This document shows, piece by piece, positions 24,859 to 32,035 of a stretch of DNA of 64,000 nucleotides. Each line of letters starts with the position of its first letter. The stretch's first letter is position 1. The DNA comes from Bacillus pinisoli (lineage in GTDB: Bacteria > Bacillota > Bacilli > Bacillales > SA4): assembly GCF_023036475.1 (NCBI RefSeq), contig NZ_JAJQKI010000008.1:159893-223892 (forward strand), given 5' to 3'. Below the pieces are notes generated by a model. The model was not told the DNA's origin and searched no databases. It saw only the letters and a program-made list of their open reading frames with translations. Made by a program: the position numbers and the translations under genes.

Positions 24859-24942
24859 ATGACAACCAGATTTGGTTTTAATTCTAAACAAAGTTTAACA
24901 GAGAGTTATTTAATTATACTTCCACAGTTTCTGCATCATTAA
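24859..24942 (+). other. Possible 27-residue small ORF in the spoIIP-25009 gap
   Basis: An ATG pair at 24856/24859 stands behind AAGGAGAGG and opens a 27-codon frame ending TAA. The ribosome site is good but the peptide has no recognisable features. It could be a leader peptide, a remnant of a gene, or chance. The rest of 24748-25008 shows nothing else but AT-rich promoter-like sequence. Confidence 0.25.
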
Positions 24943-25008
24943 TGGATATGGTACTATTAAAAAAGCTTCGTTAACTTAAAAATCTTAATCATAGAGAGGA
25001 CCAATATA

Positions 25009-25980
25009 ATGAAGAAAAGATATATATTGATTGCTATCATTTCTTTCGTATTATCAGCATGCGGAAACCAGGCACCAGAACAAGAGAAATCCGTAGAAAA
25101 GGATAGCACGAATTCTAATCATCAAAGTACTCATTCAGCAATCGCTGCAGACGAGTTTTTCGCGCCTTTTTCAGGAAACTTAGAGCATATTCATGGATTA
25201 GGATATGCGGGTAATCAACAAGCCATTTTCTTTGCCTCACATGATGGATTAAAAGTATATGAAGATGGAAGTTGGTACAGTGCAACTGAATTTAATAATG
25301 ATTATATGGGCTTTAATGCTGTAGATAAAGGTTTTTATACAAGTGGTCACCCGGGTAAAGGTGTGGATCTTGAAAATCCACTAGGACTTAGTCGTAGTTA
25401 TGATAATGGAAAGACTTTAGAATTTCTAGGTTTTCAAGGAGAGAGTGATTTCCATGCTATGGGAGTAGGATTTGAAAATCATACGGTTTATGTTCTAAAT
25501 GAACAAAAGAATTCTAAAATGGATGTCGGCTTATATGTTACGGAAGATGACGGTGAAAATTGGGACAAACTAGCTGCTACGAATCTTGGTGAAAAAATAT
25601 TTAGTATCGCTGTTCATCCAGCAAATAGCAAAATTGTAGCAGTTGCTAGTGAAGAAGGTATATTTTTATCAGAGGATCGCGGAGAGAGTTTTACTTTACT
25701 AACCTCTAACTTACAAGGTACTTCTGTCTTTTTTTCTACTGATGCATTGTGGTACGGTGCTTATGGAAAAGAGCCTATATTAATGAAGTACCTATTATCA
25801 AATAGTAGTCAGGAGAAAGTGAATCTACCTCAAATGGAGCAGGATGCTGTCATGTATCTTGCCCAAAATCCTCAAAATGAAAAGGAAGTCGTATTTTATT
25901 CATTTAACGGGGATGTATTTATTACGCAAGATGGGACGAGTACTTGGGAAAAGATTGTGTCAGCAGGTACTATTAAGTAA
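25009..25980 (+). CDS. F510_1955-type beta-propeller lipoprotein
   Basis: A 323-residue protein with a lipoprotein signal ending LSACG. The mature part is made of BNR/sortilin-like propeller blades: repeated DGxxW patterns such as SRSYDNGKTLEFLG, TEDDGENWDKLA, SEDRGESFTLL and TQDGTSTWEKI. Relatives are labelled F510_1955 family glycosylhydrolase, though catalytic activity is not established. It includes FSGNLEHIHGLGY, a characteristic start of the propeller. It is anchored on the outer membrane surface of the cell. Terminated by its own hairpin; the Sec-CopZ gene is 248 bp further on. Confidence 0.78.
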   Translation: MKKRYILIAIISFVLSACGNQAPEQEKSVEKDSTNSNHQSTHSAIAADEFFAPFSGNLEHIHGLGYAGNQQAIFFASHDGLKVYEDGSWYSATEFNNDYMGFNAVDKGFYTSGHPGKGVDLENPLGLSRSYDNGKTLEFLGFQGESDFHAMGVGFENHTVYVLNEQKNSKMDVGLYVTEDDGENWDKLAATNLGEKIFSIAVHPANSKIVAVASEEGIFLSEDRGESFTLLTSNLQGTSVFFSTDALWYGAYGKEPILMKYLLSNSSQEKVNLPQMEQDAVMYLAQNPQNEKEVVFYSFNGDVFITQDGTSTWEKIVSAGTIK

Positions 25981-25987
25981 CTAGTGA

Positions 25988-26030
25988 AAGGAAAGACTGT
26001 AGTTGTAAATTTTACAGTCCTTCTTTATTT
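25988..26030 (+). terminator. Terminator after the propeller lipoprotein gene
   Basis: GACTGTA / TACAGTC stem extended by weaker pairs, followed by a T-rich tract. Confidence 0.65.
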
Positions 26031-26055
26031 CCTGACTGTTTTACCTATTTCTGTT

Positions 26056-26150
26056 AGGTTCTTTTCTAAACGGAAAATAACACATTTATCGTTAAAAGTA
26101 AGTTTAGCTTCAGGTAGGATAGGTTAGAAATACAACACAGTTTGTCCTCT
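26056..26150. repeat. Dispersed TIR element, copy E (truncated)
   Basis: About 95 bp matching the right half of copy B: CTTTTCTAAA, then CGTTAAAAGTAAGTTTAGCT and the GGTTAGAAATACAACACAG end. The left half with the GTAAAAATCC hairpin is missing. It lies upstream of the Sec-CopZ gene. Confidence 0.65.
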
Positions 26151-26228
26151 AGTAAATAAGTGCAAACTTTGAAAAAGTATAGATATATAGTTAAAATAGA
26201 ATCAACATATATGAAGAGGTGACTTATA

Positions 26229-26438
26229 ATGAATCAAATCACACTAAATGTTTTAGGGATGACCTGAGGCCATTGCAGAACCTCCGTGGAACGGGGATTA
26301 CATGAATTGAATGGTGTACAAACGGTTGAAGTAAATCTAGAACAGGGGACAGTATTGGTAACTTTCGATGAAAGTAAAACATCAAAAGAAGACATGATCG
26401 ATAAAATTGAAGATGTCGGTTATGATGTGAAGAAGTAA
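26229..26438 (+). CDS. copZ: CopZ/MerP-like heavy-metal-associated selenoprotein (in-frame UGA, Sec13)
   Basis: Reading the TGA at 26265-26267 as Sec gives a complete 69-residue HMA-domain protein. The metal motif is GMTUGHC, where the family has GMTCGHC; the rest (RTSVERGLHELNGVQTVEVNLEQG, DKIEDVGYDVKK) is a standard HMA fold. GAGGTG lies upstream of the ATG. A Sec-Cys pair would bind soft metals such as Cu(I), Hg(II) or Ag(I) tightly. After the UGA, CTCCG pairs with CGGGG around a TGGAA loop, like the hairpins in the other UGA genes. No copper ATPase is beside it. The start and 3' end are intact, so a random nonsense mutation at the precise metal-ligand codon is unlikely. Confidence 0.9.
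26279..26299 (+). promoter_or_regulatory. SECIS-like hairpin in the copZ selenoprotein gene
   Basis: Stem CTCCG / CGGGG (one G-T pair, extended by two A-T pairs past a mismatch) around the pentaloop TGGAA at 26287-26291. The loop starts 20 nt after the UGA. Confidence 0.65.
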
Positions 26439-26469
26439 CCACTTCGCCTGCTATTAACATAGGACATAC

Positions 26470-26503
26470 AGAAACGCATGGAAAAATACATCCATGCGTT
26501 TTC
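26470..26503. terminator. Bidirectional terminator after copZ
   Basis: AAACGCATGGA / TCCATGCGTTT, followed by TTC on the plus strand. It separates copZ from the convergent gene ending at 26518. Confidence 0.75.
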
Positions 26504-26517
26504 ATGTATTCAGCGAC

Positions 26518-27069
26518 CTACTGAAATGCATTAAACTGATCACGCTTACTAATCCAGTAAGCAACCAAATAAATCAAAATGTATATTGGAAAAGAATAAT
26601 AGGTTTCCCACTTTACTGGCTCATACAGATCAAGCCATATAAATAATGGCTCTCCAACAAATGCTGCAAATCCGCCAAAGAAAAGAGCTTTTATAAAGGG
26701 ATGAACATTTTGCTTATACTGCAACATGAGCATGACAATAACTGGGAATATACAGAAGTCCCAAGGTAGGTAAGAAGGAAGTAAAGGAATTAGTTTGTGC
26801 TTATAATACCAAAGCCCCAGTGTGACTCCTAAAAAATCGAGCCAACAAGTAATGATAATAACAAAGAGCCCAGAATATAATAAACGATCAGTACTATCAA
26901 CTTTTCTCAACTTTAACCATAATACCCAAGGTAAGATGGTCAATAGTAGTTGAAGCCACCATTCCCAAGTGAATACGGTATATTCACACCAAAGGGCAAA
27001 CAGCTTTGAATTGGCGTTATCAACTTGTTCGTAAACTTGTTGAACTTCTCGATCGTAGTTAATTGGCAT
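26518..27069 (-). CDS. CBO0543-family membrane protein
   Basis: A 183-residue protein with about five helices and the full family pattern: CEYTVFTWEWWLQLLLTILPWVLW, CWLDFLGVTLGLWYYKHKLIPLLPSYLPWDFC (in two parts: LDFLGVTLGLWYY and LPSYLPWDFC), VIVMLMLQYKQ, AFVGEPLFIWL and a C-terminal YSFPIYILIYLVAYW. The family is widespread in Bacillaceae with no known function. GGGGAAAG lies upstream of the ATG. It converges on copZ. A more divergent relative lies at 3969. Confidence 0.82.
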   Translation of the reverse strand: MPINYDREVQQVYEQVDNANSKLFALWCEYTVFTWEWWLQLLLTILPWVLWLKLRKVDSTDRLLYSGLFVIIITCWLDFLGVTLGLWYYKHKLIPLLPSYLPWDFCIFPVIVMLMLQYKQNVHPFIKALFFGGFAAFVGEPLFIWLDLYEPVKWETYYSFPIYILIYLVAYWISKRDQFNAFQ

Positions 27070-27156
27070 GAAACTTTCCCCATCTATCGTATTTCTTCTA
27101 TTTTTTTACTCAACACGATAAACTATTCCTATAAGCTGGAAAATCTAGAGAAAGAA

Positions 27157-27344
27157 TGGCTATTTCCGTATAGATTGTTACTATCGTAAAAACCTCAGGA
27201 AGCCGGATTTTTACTCGGTAGTACAGTGTCCAGTGCTTTAAATAGAGGGAGTTGCTCTTTTCTACCAATGATCACTTAGGTTTTACGATGAAAAAGGGTA
27301 GTTTTTTAGAAAAAGTTGAGCAACAAAGTACTAGAAAAGATCCT
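27157..27344. repeat. Dispersed TIR element, copy F
   Basis: About 188 bp. The left end contains CCGTATAGATTGTTACT and the inner GTAAAAACCTC / GCCGGATTTTTAC hairpin; the right end is GAGCAACAAAGTACTAGAAA then AGATCCT. The orientation is that of copy B. It lies in the 27070-27459 gap, the rest of which is AT-rich promoter-like sequence. Confidence 0.75.
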
Positions 27345-27459
27345 TAAAAATTATTGTAGAAAATTTTAATTGAGGCTAACTTCAGCAGTCTTACTTGATT
27401 AAATGTTATAATATACTTACTTAAAAAGTGCATATGCTTCAAACGGGAGGAGGGTGTAT

Positions 27460-28356
27460 ATGGTTGATAATCCATTACAACAAGCTAAGGCAGAAACTAT
27501 ACATAAAAAGCTCAGCAAAAGGAAGGTTCTCTATCGTACGTTCTTTCTATTTATAGGTGCAGTGCTCATGGCCCTTGGAATTGAGGTCTTTTTAGTGCCC
27601 AATGATATTATGGACGGCGGAATTGTAGGGATTTCGATTATTCTTTACAATTTAACCGGAATCAAGCTTGGTCTATTTATTTTCCTATTAAATATTCCTT
27701 TTTTCTTTATAGGATATAAACAAATTGGGAAAACCTTTGCCATCTCTACTTTGTTTGGTATCACGGTCTTATCTCTAGCGACAAACTATCTTCATCATGT
27801 CGCTGCTTTTACACAAGACATGCTATTAGCAACTGTATTTGGTGGAATTGTATTAGGTGCAGGTGTGGGAATTGTCATTAGGTATGGTGGAGCTCTAGAC
27901 GGAAGTGAAATTCTAGCCATCCTCATTAATAAAAAGTTTCCTTTTTCCGTTGGTGAAATTATTATGTTCTTTAATATTTTCATCTTTGGATGGGGTGGAT
28001 TTGTTTTAGGATGGGACCGTGCCATGTATTCCATTCTTGCTTATGTCATCGCTTTTAAGACAATTGATATTGTCATAGATGGATTAGACGAATCGAAATC
28101 AGCTTGGATTATTAGTGAGAAATATCAAGAAATCGGGGATGCGATCCTTGCCAGATTGGGACGTGGTGTCACGTATCTTAAGGGTGAAGGTGGATTTACC
28201 GGAGATGATAAGAAAGTCATATTCTGTATCGTCACTCGATTAGAGGAAGCAAAATTGAAATCTATAGTTGAAGAACTTGATGAATCAGCATTCCTAGCAG
28301 TTGCTGATATAAACGAAGTCCGAGGCGGTAGATTTAAAAAGAGAGATATTCACTAG
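27460..28356 (+). CDS. YitT-family membrane protein with DUF2179 domain
   Basis: A 298-residue protein. The five N-terminal helices carry the YitT pattern (LFIGAVLMALGIEVFLVPND, GGIVGISIIL, GGALDGSEILAILI), and the C-terminal 80 residues form the cytoplasmic DUF2179 domain (RGVTYLKGEGGFTGDDKKVIFCIV, DESAFLAVADINEVRGG). The family has several paralogues per bacillus; substrates are unknown. The start is ATG 27460 behind GGGAGGAGG; the GTG at 27454 overlaps it. Single-gene unit ended by a perfect hairpin. Confidence 0.88.
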   Translation: MVDNPLQQAKAETIHKKLSKRKVLYRTFFLFIGAVLMALGIEVFLVPNDIMDGGIVGISIILYNLTGIKLGLFIFLLNIPFFFIGYKQIGKTFAISTLFGITVLSLATNYLHHVAAFTQDMLLATVFGGIVLGAGVGIVIRYGGALDGSEILAILINKKFPFSVGEIIMFFNIFIFGWGGFVLGWDRAMYSILAYVIAFKTIDIVIDGLDESKSAWIISEKYQEIGDAILARLGRGVTYLKGEGGFTGDDKKVIFCIVTRLEEAKLKSIVEELDESAFLAVADINEVRGGRFKKRDIH

Positions 28357-28361
28357 AATGT

Positions 28362-28393
28362 ATGCCACAGCTTAAGTTGCTGTGGCATTATTT
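28362..28393 (+). terminator. Terminator after the YitT gene
   Basis: ATGCCACAGC / GCTGTGGCAT, perfect 10 bp stem, followed by TATTTG. Confidence 0.7.
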
Positions 28394-28407
28394 GTCGGAC
28401 TTGACTG

Positions 28408-28425
28408 TATACCTTTAGGGGTATA
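28408..28425. promoter_or_regulatory. CstR/CsoR-type operator at the regulator promoter
   Basis: TATACCTTTAGGGGTATA is a near-perfect palindrome of the TATACC..GGTATA form used by CsoR/CstR-family repressors. It lies between a TTGACT -35 (28401) and a TAATAT -10 (28424), so binding blocks the promoter. Confidence 0.75.
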
Positions 28426-28494
28426 ATATATAAGAATAGACAATTAATCATGAGTAAATTTATAAGGAAAGTAGTATATAAGGAGGACGAAAGC

Positions 28495-28755
28495 GTGGAA
28501 TATAACGACCAAGTAAAGAATCGTGTAAAGCGCATGGAAGGACAGTTAAGAGGAATCTTGAAGATGATGGAGGAAGGAAAAGATTGTAAAGAAGTCATTA
28601 CCCAACTATCCGCAGTCCGTTCAGCGGTTGACCGCACAGTCGGAGTCATTGTGAGTGCCAATTTAGTAGAGTGTGTGTTAGAAGCTGAGAAAAAAGGCCA
28701 AAAAGCTGATGTATTTATTAAAGAGGCAGTTGATTTATTAGTAAAGAGTAGGTAA
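28495..28755 (+). CDS. cstR: CsoR/FrmR-family repressor, CstR-like persulfide sensor
   Basis: An 86-residue all-helical protein of the CsoR/RcnR group (NRVKRMEGQLRGILKMMEEG). It has Cys in GKDCKEVITQLSAVRSAVDR and Cys in SANLVECVLE, but Asn stands where copper-sensing CsoR has the first His (HxxxC). Two Cys without that His is the pattern of CstR, which senses persulfides and derepresses sulfide-oxidation genes. The start is GTG 28495, eight bases after AAGGAGG; the upstream ATG 28450 lacks a site. Operator copies lie in its own promoter and before the gene at 28955, so it likely controls that thiol-related operon. Confidence 0.8.
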   Translation: MEYNDQVKNRVKRMEGQLRGILKMMEEGKDCKEVITQLSAVRSAVDRTVGVIVSANLVECVLEAEKKGQKADVFIKEAVDLLVKSR

Positions 28756-28778
28756 GAATATAATTTTCTGACCTTATT

Positions 28779-28875
28779 GGCGAACATGAAAATTTATCGC
28801 TCAACTTTCAAAGGATATTGGCGAATTTATAAATTTAAGGGCGAAAACCTACAAGATAACGGCGAAACAATAGAC
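28779..28875. repeat. 20-21-bp phased direct-repeat array (GGCGAA type)
   Basis: GGCGAA or a close variant (GCTCAA) recurs at 28779, 28799, 28820, 28840 and 28861, a spacing of 20, 21, 20 and 21 bp, with AT-rich spacers. It fills the gap between cstR and the next operon. Confidence 0.65.
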
Positions 28876-28916
28876 TTTATCTGCATGTAGATGACGCCCT
28901 TTATTATATGTTTAAA

Positions 28917-28934
28917 TATACCGCTAGGGGTAAA
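28917..28934. promoter_or_regulatory. Second CstR/CsoR-type operator
   Basis: TATACCGCTAGGGGTAAA matches the operator at 28408 in both half-sites. It ends 20 bp before the start codon of the membrane protein gene at 28955. Confidence 0.7.
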
Positions 28935-28954
28935 AATAATTTAAGAGGTGTCAA

Positions 28955-29605
28955 ATGGAGATTATTCAATTAGGGTCACTTGCTATTTTACTCAAATGGC
29001 TTTTACTCGGGGTAGCAGTTTTTATAGGGCTACTGTTTTTAAAATACTATACAAAGAAAAGTAGTGATTCTCTATCATTTGACCTTATTTCAAATAGCGT
29101 ATTTTGGGGCTTTGTTGTTTGGAAACTTAGCTTACTCATCATAGAACCAACGTTAATAATAAATAGTCCGTTATCCCTCTTATACTTCACTGGTGGTTCG
29201 ACTGGTTTACTGCTAGCCATCATTTTTTCCATCGTCTATGTGTTATGGAAATCTAGAGAGACAAATGTATTAAGGGCAGGCTTGTTCTTTAGCTTGGTCG
29301 TTATGAGTGGATATCACCTCTTAATGGTCCTCTTTTTAGACGACCAACATCTATATCATATATTGGTAGCACTCGGATCTATACTTGGTCTATGGTACAT
29401 AAAAACATCTAAAATTGTAATCAAGGTCATCATTTATTATTCCTTTTTGAGGGTGGCATTGTTACTTGCACTAGTAGACCCTAACGATGAGAGAGTGTTC
29501 ATCTTCACCTTTGAACAATGGTTTTTTGTTGCCATCATTTTAGTATTATTGATCTTTTGGGAACGTCTTCCTATAAAAAATGAAAATCTTGGAGAAACTA
29601 ACTAA
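28955..29605 (+). CDS. Seven-helix membrane protein in the CstR regulon, function unknown
   Basis: A 216-residue protein with about seven hydrophobic helices and few charged residues between them. The arrangement (FDLISNSVFWGFVVWKLS, YFTGGSTGLLLAI) vaguely recalls prolipoprotein diacylglyceryl transferase-like proteins, but the Lgt catalytic motif is not evident, so I leave it unnamed. AAGAGGTG precedes the ATG. It has a CstR-type operator at its promoter and is 12 bp upstream of a thioredoxin-like gene, so the pair probably acts in extracytoplasmic thiol or persulfide chemistry. Confidence 0.7.
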   Translation: MEIIQLGSLAILLKWLLLGVAVFIGLLFLKYYTKKSSDSLSFDLISNSVFWGFVVWKLSLLIIEPTLIINSPLSLLYFTGGSTGLLLAIIFSIVYVLWKSRETNVLRAGLFFSLVVMSGYHLLMVLFLDDQHLYHILVALGSILGLWYIKTSKIVIKVIIYYSFLRVALLLALVDPNDERVFIFTFEQWFFVAIILVLLIFWERLPIKNENLGETN

Positions 29606-29617
29606 ACCAAGAAAGGG

Positions 29618-30199
29618 ATGAGAGTGAAAAGGATGCCAAAAAAGATTACAGTTTTAATGGGTTTAGCGGTCCTGTTTGTTTGGGGGATCTACGAAAATCA
29701 TTACGCTGCAAACGAACAAGCAGATCTAGTCGTGACAGCTGATTCTATCGATGAGAATAAAGTGAAAACAGGGTTAATGCAAGGAAATTTGGCTCCTGAT
29801 TTTACGGTGAAGGCTCTAGATGGAACAGATATTAAGTTATCTGACTTTAGAGGGAAAAAGGTCATTCTTAATTTATGGGCAACCTGGTGTCCACCATGTA
29901 AAGCGGAAATGCCGCATATGGAGGAGTTTTACAAGGAGCAGAAAAGTAATAATATCGTAATTTTAGCTGTAAATCTAACCACCGCCGAAAAGAATACAGA
30001 AGTTGTAAAAGAGTTTGCACAAGATTACAAGTTAACATTTCCAATAGGCCTTGACCAATCAGGAGAAGTGGGAAAAACGTACCAAGCGATTACAATTCCA
30101 ACTAGCTATATCATTGATCGAAATGGAATCATCCACCAAAAAATTATAGGACCAATGGATAAGGCAATGATGAAAGAGTTAGTAGATGGTATAGAGTGA
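29618..30199 (+). CDS. ResA/TlpA-like thiol-disulfide oxidoreductase
   Basis: A 193-residue protein with one N-terminal membrane anchor (ITVLMGLAVLFVWGIYE) and an extracytoplasmic thioredoxin fold of the TlpA/ResA type: APDFTVKALDGTDIKLSDFRG, active site NLWATWCPPCKAEMPHM, and the cis-Pro region TIPTSYIIDRNG. ResA-type proteins reduce disulfides, classically of apocytochrome c. Here the partner is a membrane protein controlled by a persulfide sensor, so reduction of extracytoplasmic persulfides or disulfides is plausible. The start may be ATG 29618, GTG 29624 or ATG 29633; the ribosome site GAAAGGG suits 29624 best. Confidence 0.85.
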   Translation: MRVKRMPKKITVLMGLAVLFVWGIYENHYAANEQADLVVTADSIDENKVKTGLMQGNLAPDFTVKALDGTDIKLSDFRGKKVILNLWATWCPPCKAEMPHMEEFYKEQKSNNIVILAVNLTTAEKNTEVVKEFAQDYKLTFPIGLDQSGEVGKTYQAITIPTSYIIDRNGIIHQKIIGPMDKAMMKELVDGIE

Positions 30200-30216
30200 A
30201 ATAAATATAGATATGT

Positions 30217-30246
30217 AAAGCAATCCTTGTTAGGGTTGCTTTTCTT
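30217..30246 (+). terminator. Terminator after the thioredoxin-like gene
   Basis: AAAGCAATCCT / AGGGTTGCTTT with one G-T pair, then TTC. Confidence 0.7.
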
Positions 30247-30387
30247 ATGTGAAAAAATAAATTTAGTATGTTAATTAATAATTATTTATTGTAAAACAAT
30301 AAATAATGGTTTACTATGGAAATCTAAGAATGATTTAACAGTTTGAGGTTTTACAAATAAAAATTTGAGTTTGTGGGAGGGGAGTAT

Positions 30388-30930
30388 ATGTCGATCATTT
30401 TATTATTAATAAGTGTCATAGGTATTTTAGTTTTTATCATTATTCGAAATCCAATCATCGAGTTACTAGGTAAAAACAATCCAATGGTAACTAGATTAAA
30501 GAGAATGATGTGGTTTCAAAATCATTGGTTTTCAGGTATTTTTATCTTTCTTCTGAATGCCCTTCTATTCGGTTTAACTGGACTTATTTTATTCGGTATA
30601 ACAACGCGACTAATGATTCCATTTATCCATATACCAATTATGTTTGGGGCAGTCATCCTGAGTATTTATTTTTGGTCAATAGTGAACCAGGCATGGAGTG
30701 GCAAGAAGAGAGATCGTTTAAAAATGGGGACTGTTGGTAGCAGTTTTTATGCAGTATTAGCCTGTTACTTCGTCTATGAGCTAGTAACTCTTGAACCTCT
30801 TTTTCCAGGCGACGATACGTTTATGGCAGCAATTGGTTTATTTTTTGGAATCATTGTCACAACGGTTGCCTTTGCTACTTGCTTGATTATGACAGGGTTT
30901 CGTAAACAGAAGCCAGGGGATGTTGGGTGA
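30388..30930 (+). CDS. Four-to-five-helix membrane protein, function unknown
   Basis: A 180-residue protein with hydrophobic segments at about 3-20, 50-80, 85-110, 120-140 and 150-172, and no conserved charged motif that I can name. An ion of the pattern RMMWFQNHWFSGIFIF follows the first cytoplasmic loop. The start is ATG 30388, eight bases after GGGAGGGG. It stands alone downstream of the CstR operon, past a terminator, so a functional link to it is not indicated. Confidence 0.65.
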   Translation: MSIILLLISVIGILVFIIIRNPIIELLGKNNPMVTRLKRMMWFQNHWFSGIFIFLLNALLFGLTGLILFGITTRLMIPFIHIPIMFGAVILSIYFWSIVNQAWSGKKRDRLKMGTVGSSFYAVLACYFVYELVTLEPLFPGDDTFMAAIGLFFGIIVTTVAFATCLIMTGFRKQKPGDVG

Positions 30931-31050
30931 ATAAAGGCCTTCTTGCTGTCTTAATAATTTTGCTGCGTTTCAGAAGGATAACGGCTTCTTTTATGGAAAA
31001 TAGTAGCGTAGCTTAAAAAAGAGTAGAGAAAGATGTTGGAGGTGTCCTTT

Positions 31051-31986
31051 ATGAGTAAGTTTGAAACTCTTCATTTGAATCGTTATGTAATCGACGTGTA
31101 TGACTTAGGAATACCGAACCGAACGGGGACTTATTTTCTGAATGAAACGAAAAAAGCCATTATTGATACAAGTGCTAGTCCTTCCATTCCTTATCTATTG
31201 GACGGATTGAAGGAATTACAAGTCAATCCCAGTGAAATTGATTATGTAATAGTTACTCATATCCATTTAGACCACGCTGGTGGCGTCGGGCTGTTGCTTC
31301 AACATTGTCCGAATGCGACTGTCATCGTCCATCCGAAAGGGGCTAGACATCTTGTTGATCCATCAAGATTAATTCAAGGGGCAAAGCAGGTTTATGGTGA
31401 TTCATTTAATCAGTTATTTGATCCCATTTTACCGATTCCTGAAAATAGAGTACAAGTTATGAATGATGGAGATACACTTAAACTCAGTGATGATTGTACG
31501 TTAACTTTTTTACATACACCAGGACATGCGAATCATCATTTTACAATTCATGACTCAACTACAAATGGTTGTTACACGGGTGATACGGTTGGTGTCAGTT
31601 ATGAGGTGGTTCTACATCGTCCATTTTTCCTTCCGTCTACTTCACCTAATCAATTTGATCCGGAAATGATGCTTCAATCTGCCAAACGAATAAGAGACAT
31701 AAAGCCCACATATATTTATTTCGGTCATTTTGGAATGACCCATCAAGTGGAGGAGGTATGGAAACAGCTAGAATACTGGATTCCTATTTTTATTGAAACG
31801 ACAAAAGAAGTAGTTTCATCAACAGGGGACCAAAATGCCCTACTGCCTAAATTGATAGAAGCCCTACATAAACAGGTAATGGAACAGCTTGAAACGCCAG
31901 TGTCAGAGGAAGCACGAAACATGATTAATTTAGATCTCCAAGTTTGCTCGATGGGATTACTTGATTACGTTTCAAAGCTAAAGTAA
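31051..31986 (+). CDS. Metallo-beta-lactamase-fold hydrolase
   Basis: A 311-residue MBL-fold protein with ligands THIHLDHAGG, HTPGHANHH, YTGDTVG and GHFGMTHQ, a complete two-metal set. The C-terminal 80 residues form a helical extension. Members of this group (glyoxalase II-like or lactonase-like) hydrolyse thioesters or lactones; no rhodanese domain is attached, unlike the gene at the window start. The start is ATG 31051 behind GGAGGTG; an upstream ATG 31033 lacks a site. No operon partner is apparent. Confidence 0.82.
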   Translation: MSKFETLHLNRYVIDVYDLGIPNRTGTYFLNETKKAIIDTSASPSIPYLLDGLKELQVNPSEIDYVIVTHIHLDHAGGVGLLLQHCPNATVIVHPKGARHLVDPSRLIQGAKQVYGDSFNQLFDPILPIPENRVQVMNDGDTLKLSDDCTLTFLHTPGHANHHFTIHDSTTNGCYTGDTVGVSYEVVLHRPFFLPSTSPNQFDPEMMLQSAKRIRDIKPTYIYFGHFGMTHQVEEVWKQLEYWIPIFIETTKEVVSSTGDQNALLPKLIEALHKQVMEQLETPVSEEARNMINLDLQVCSMGLLDYVSKLK

Positions 31987-32035
31987 TTAATTTGCTCACA
32001 AAATACTCTGGTGAGTAAGGGTTGCAGCTAGCAAA

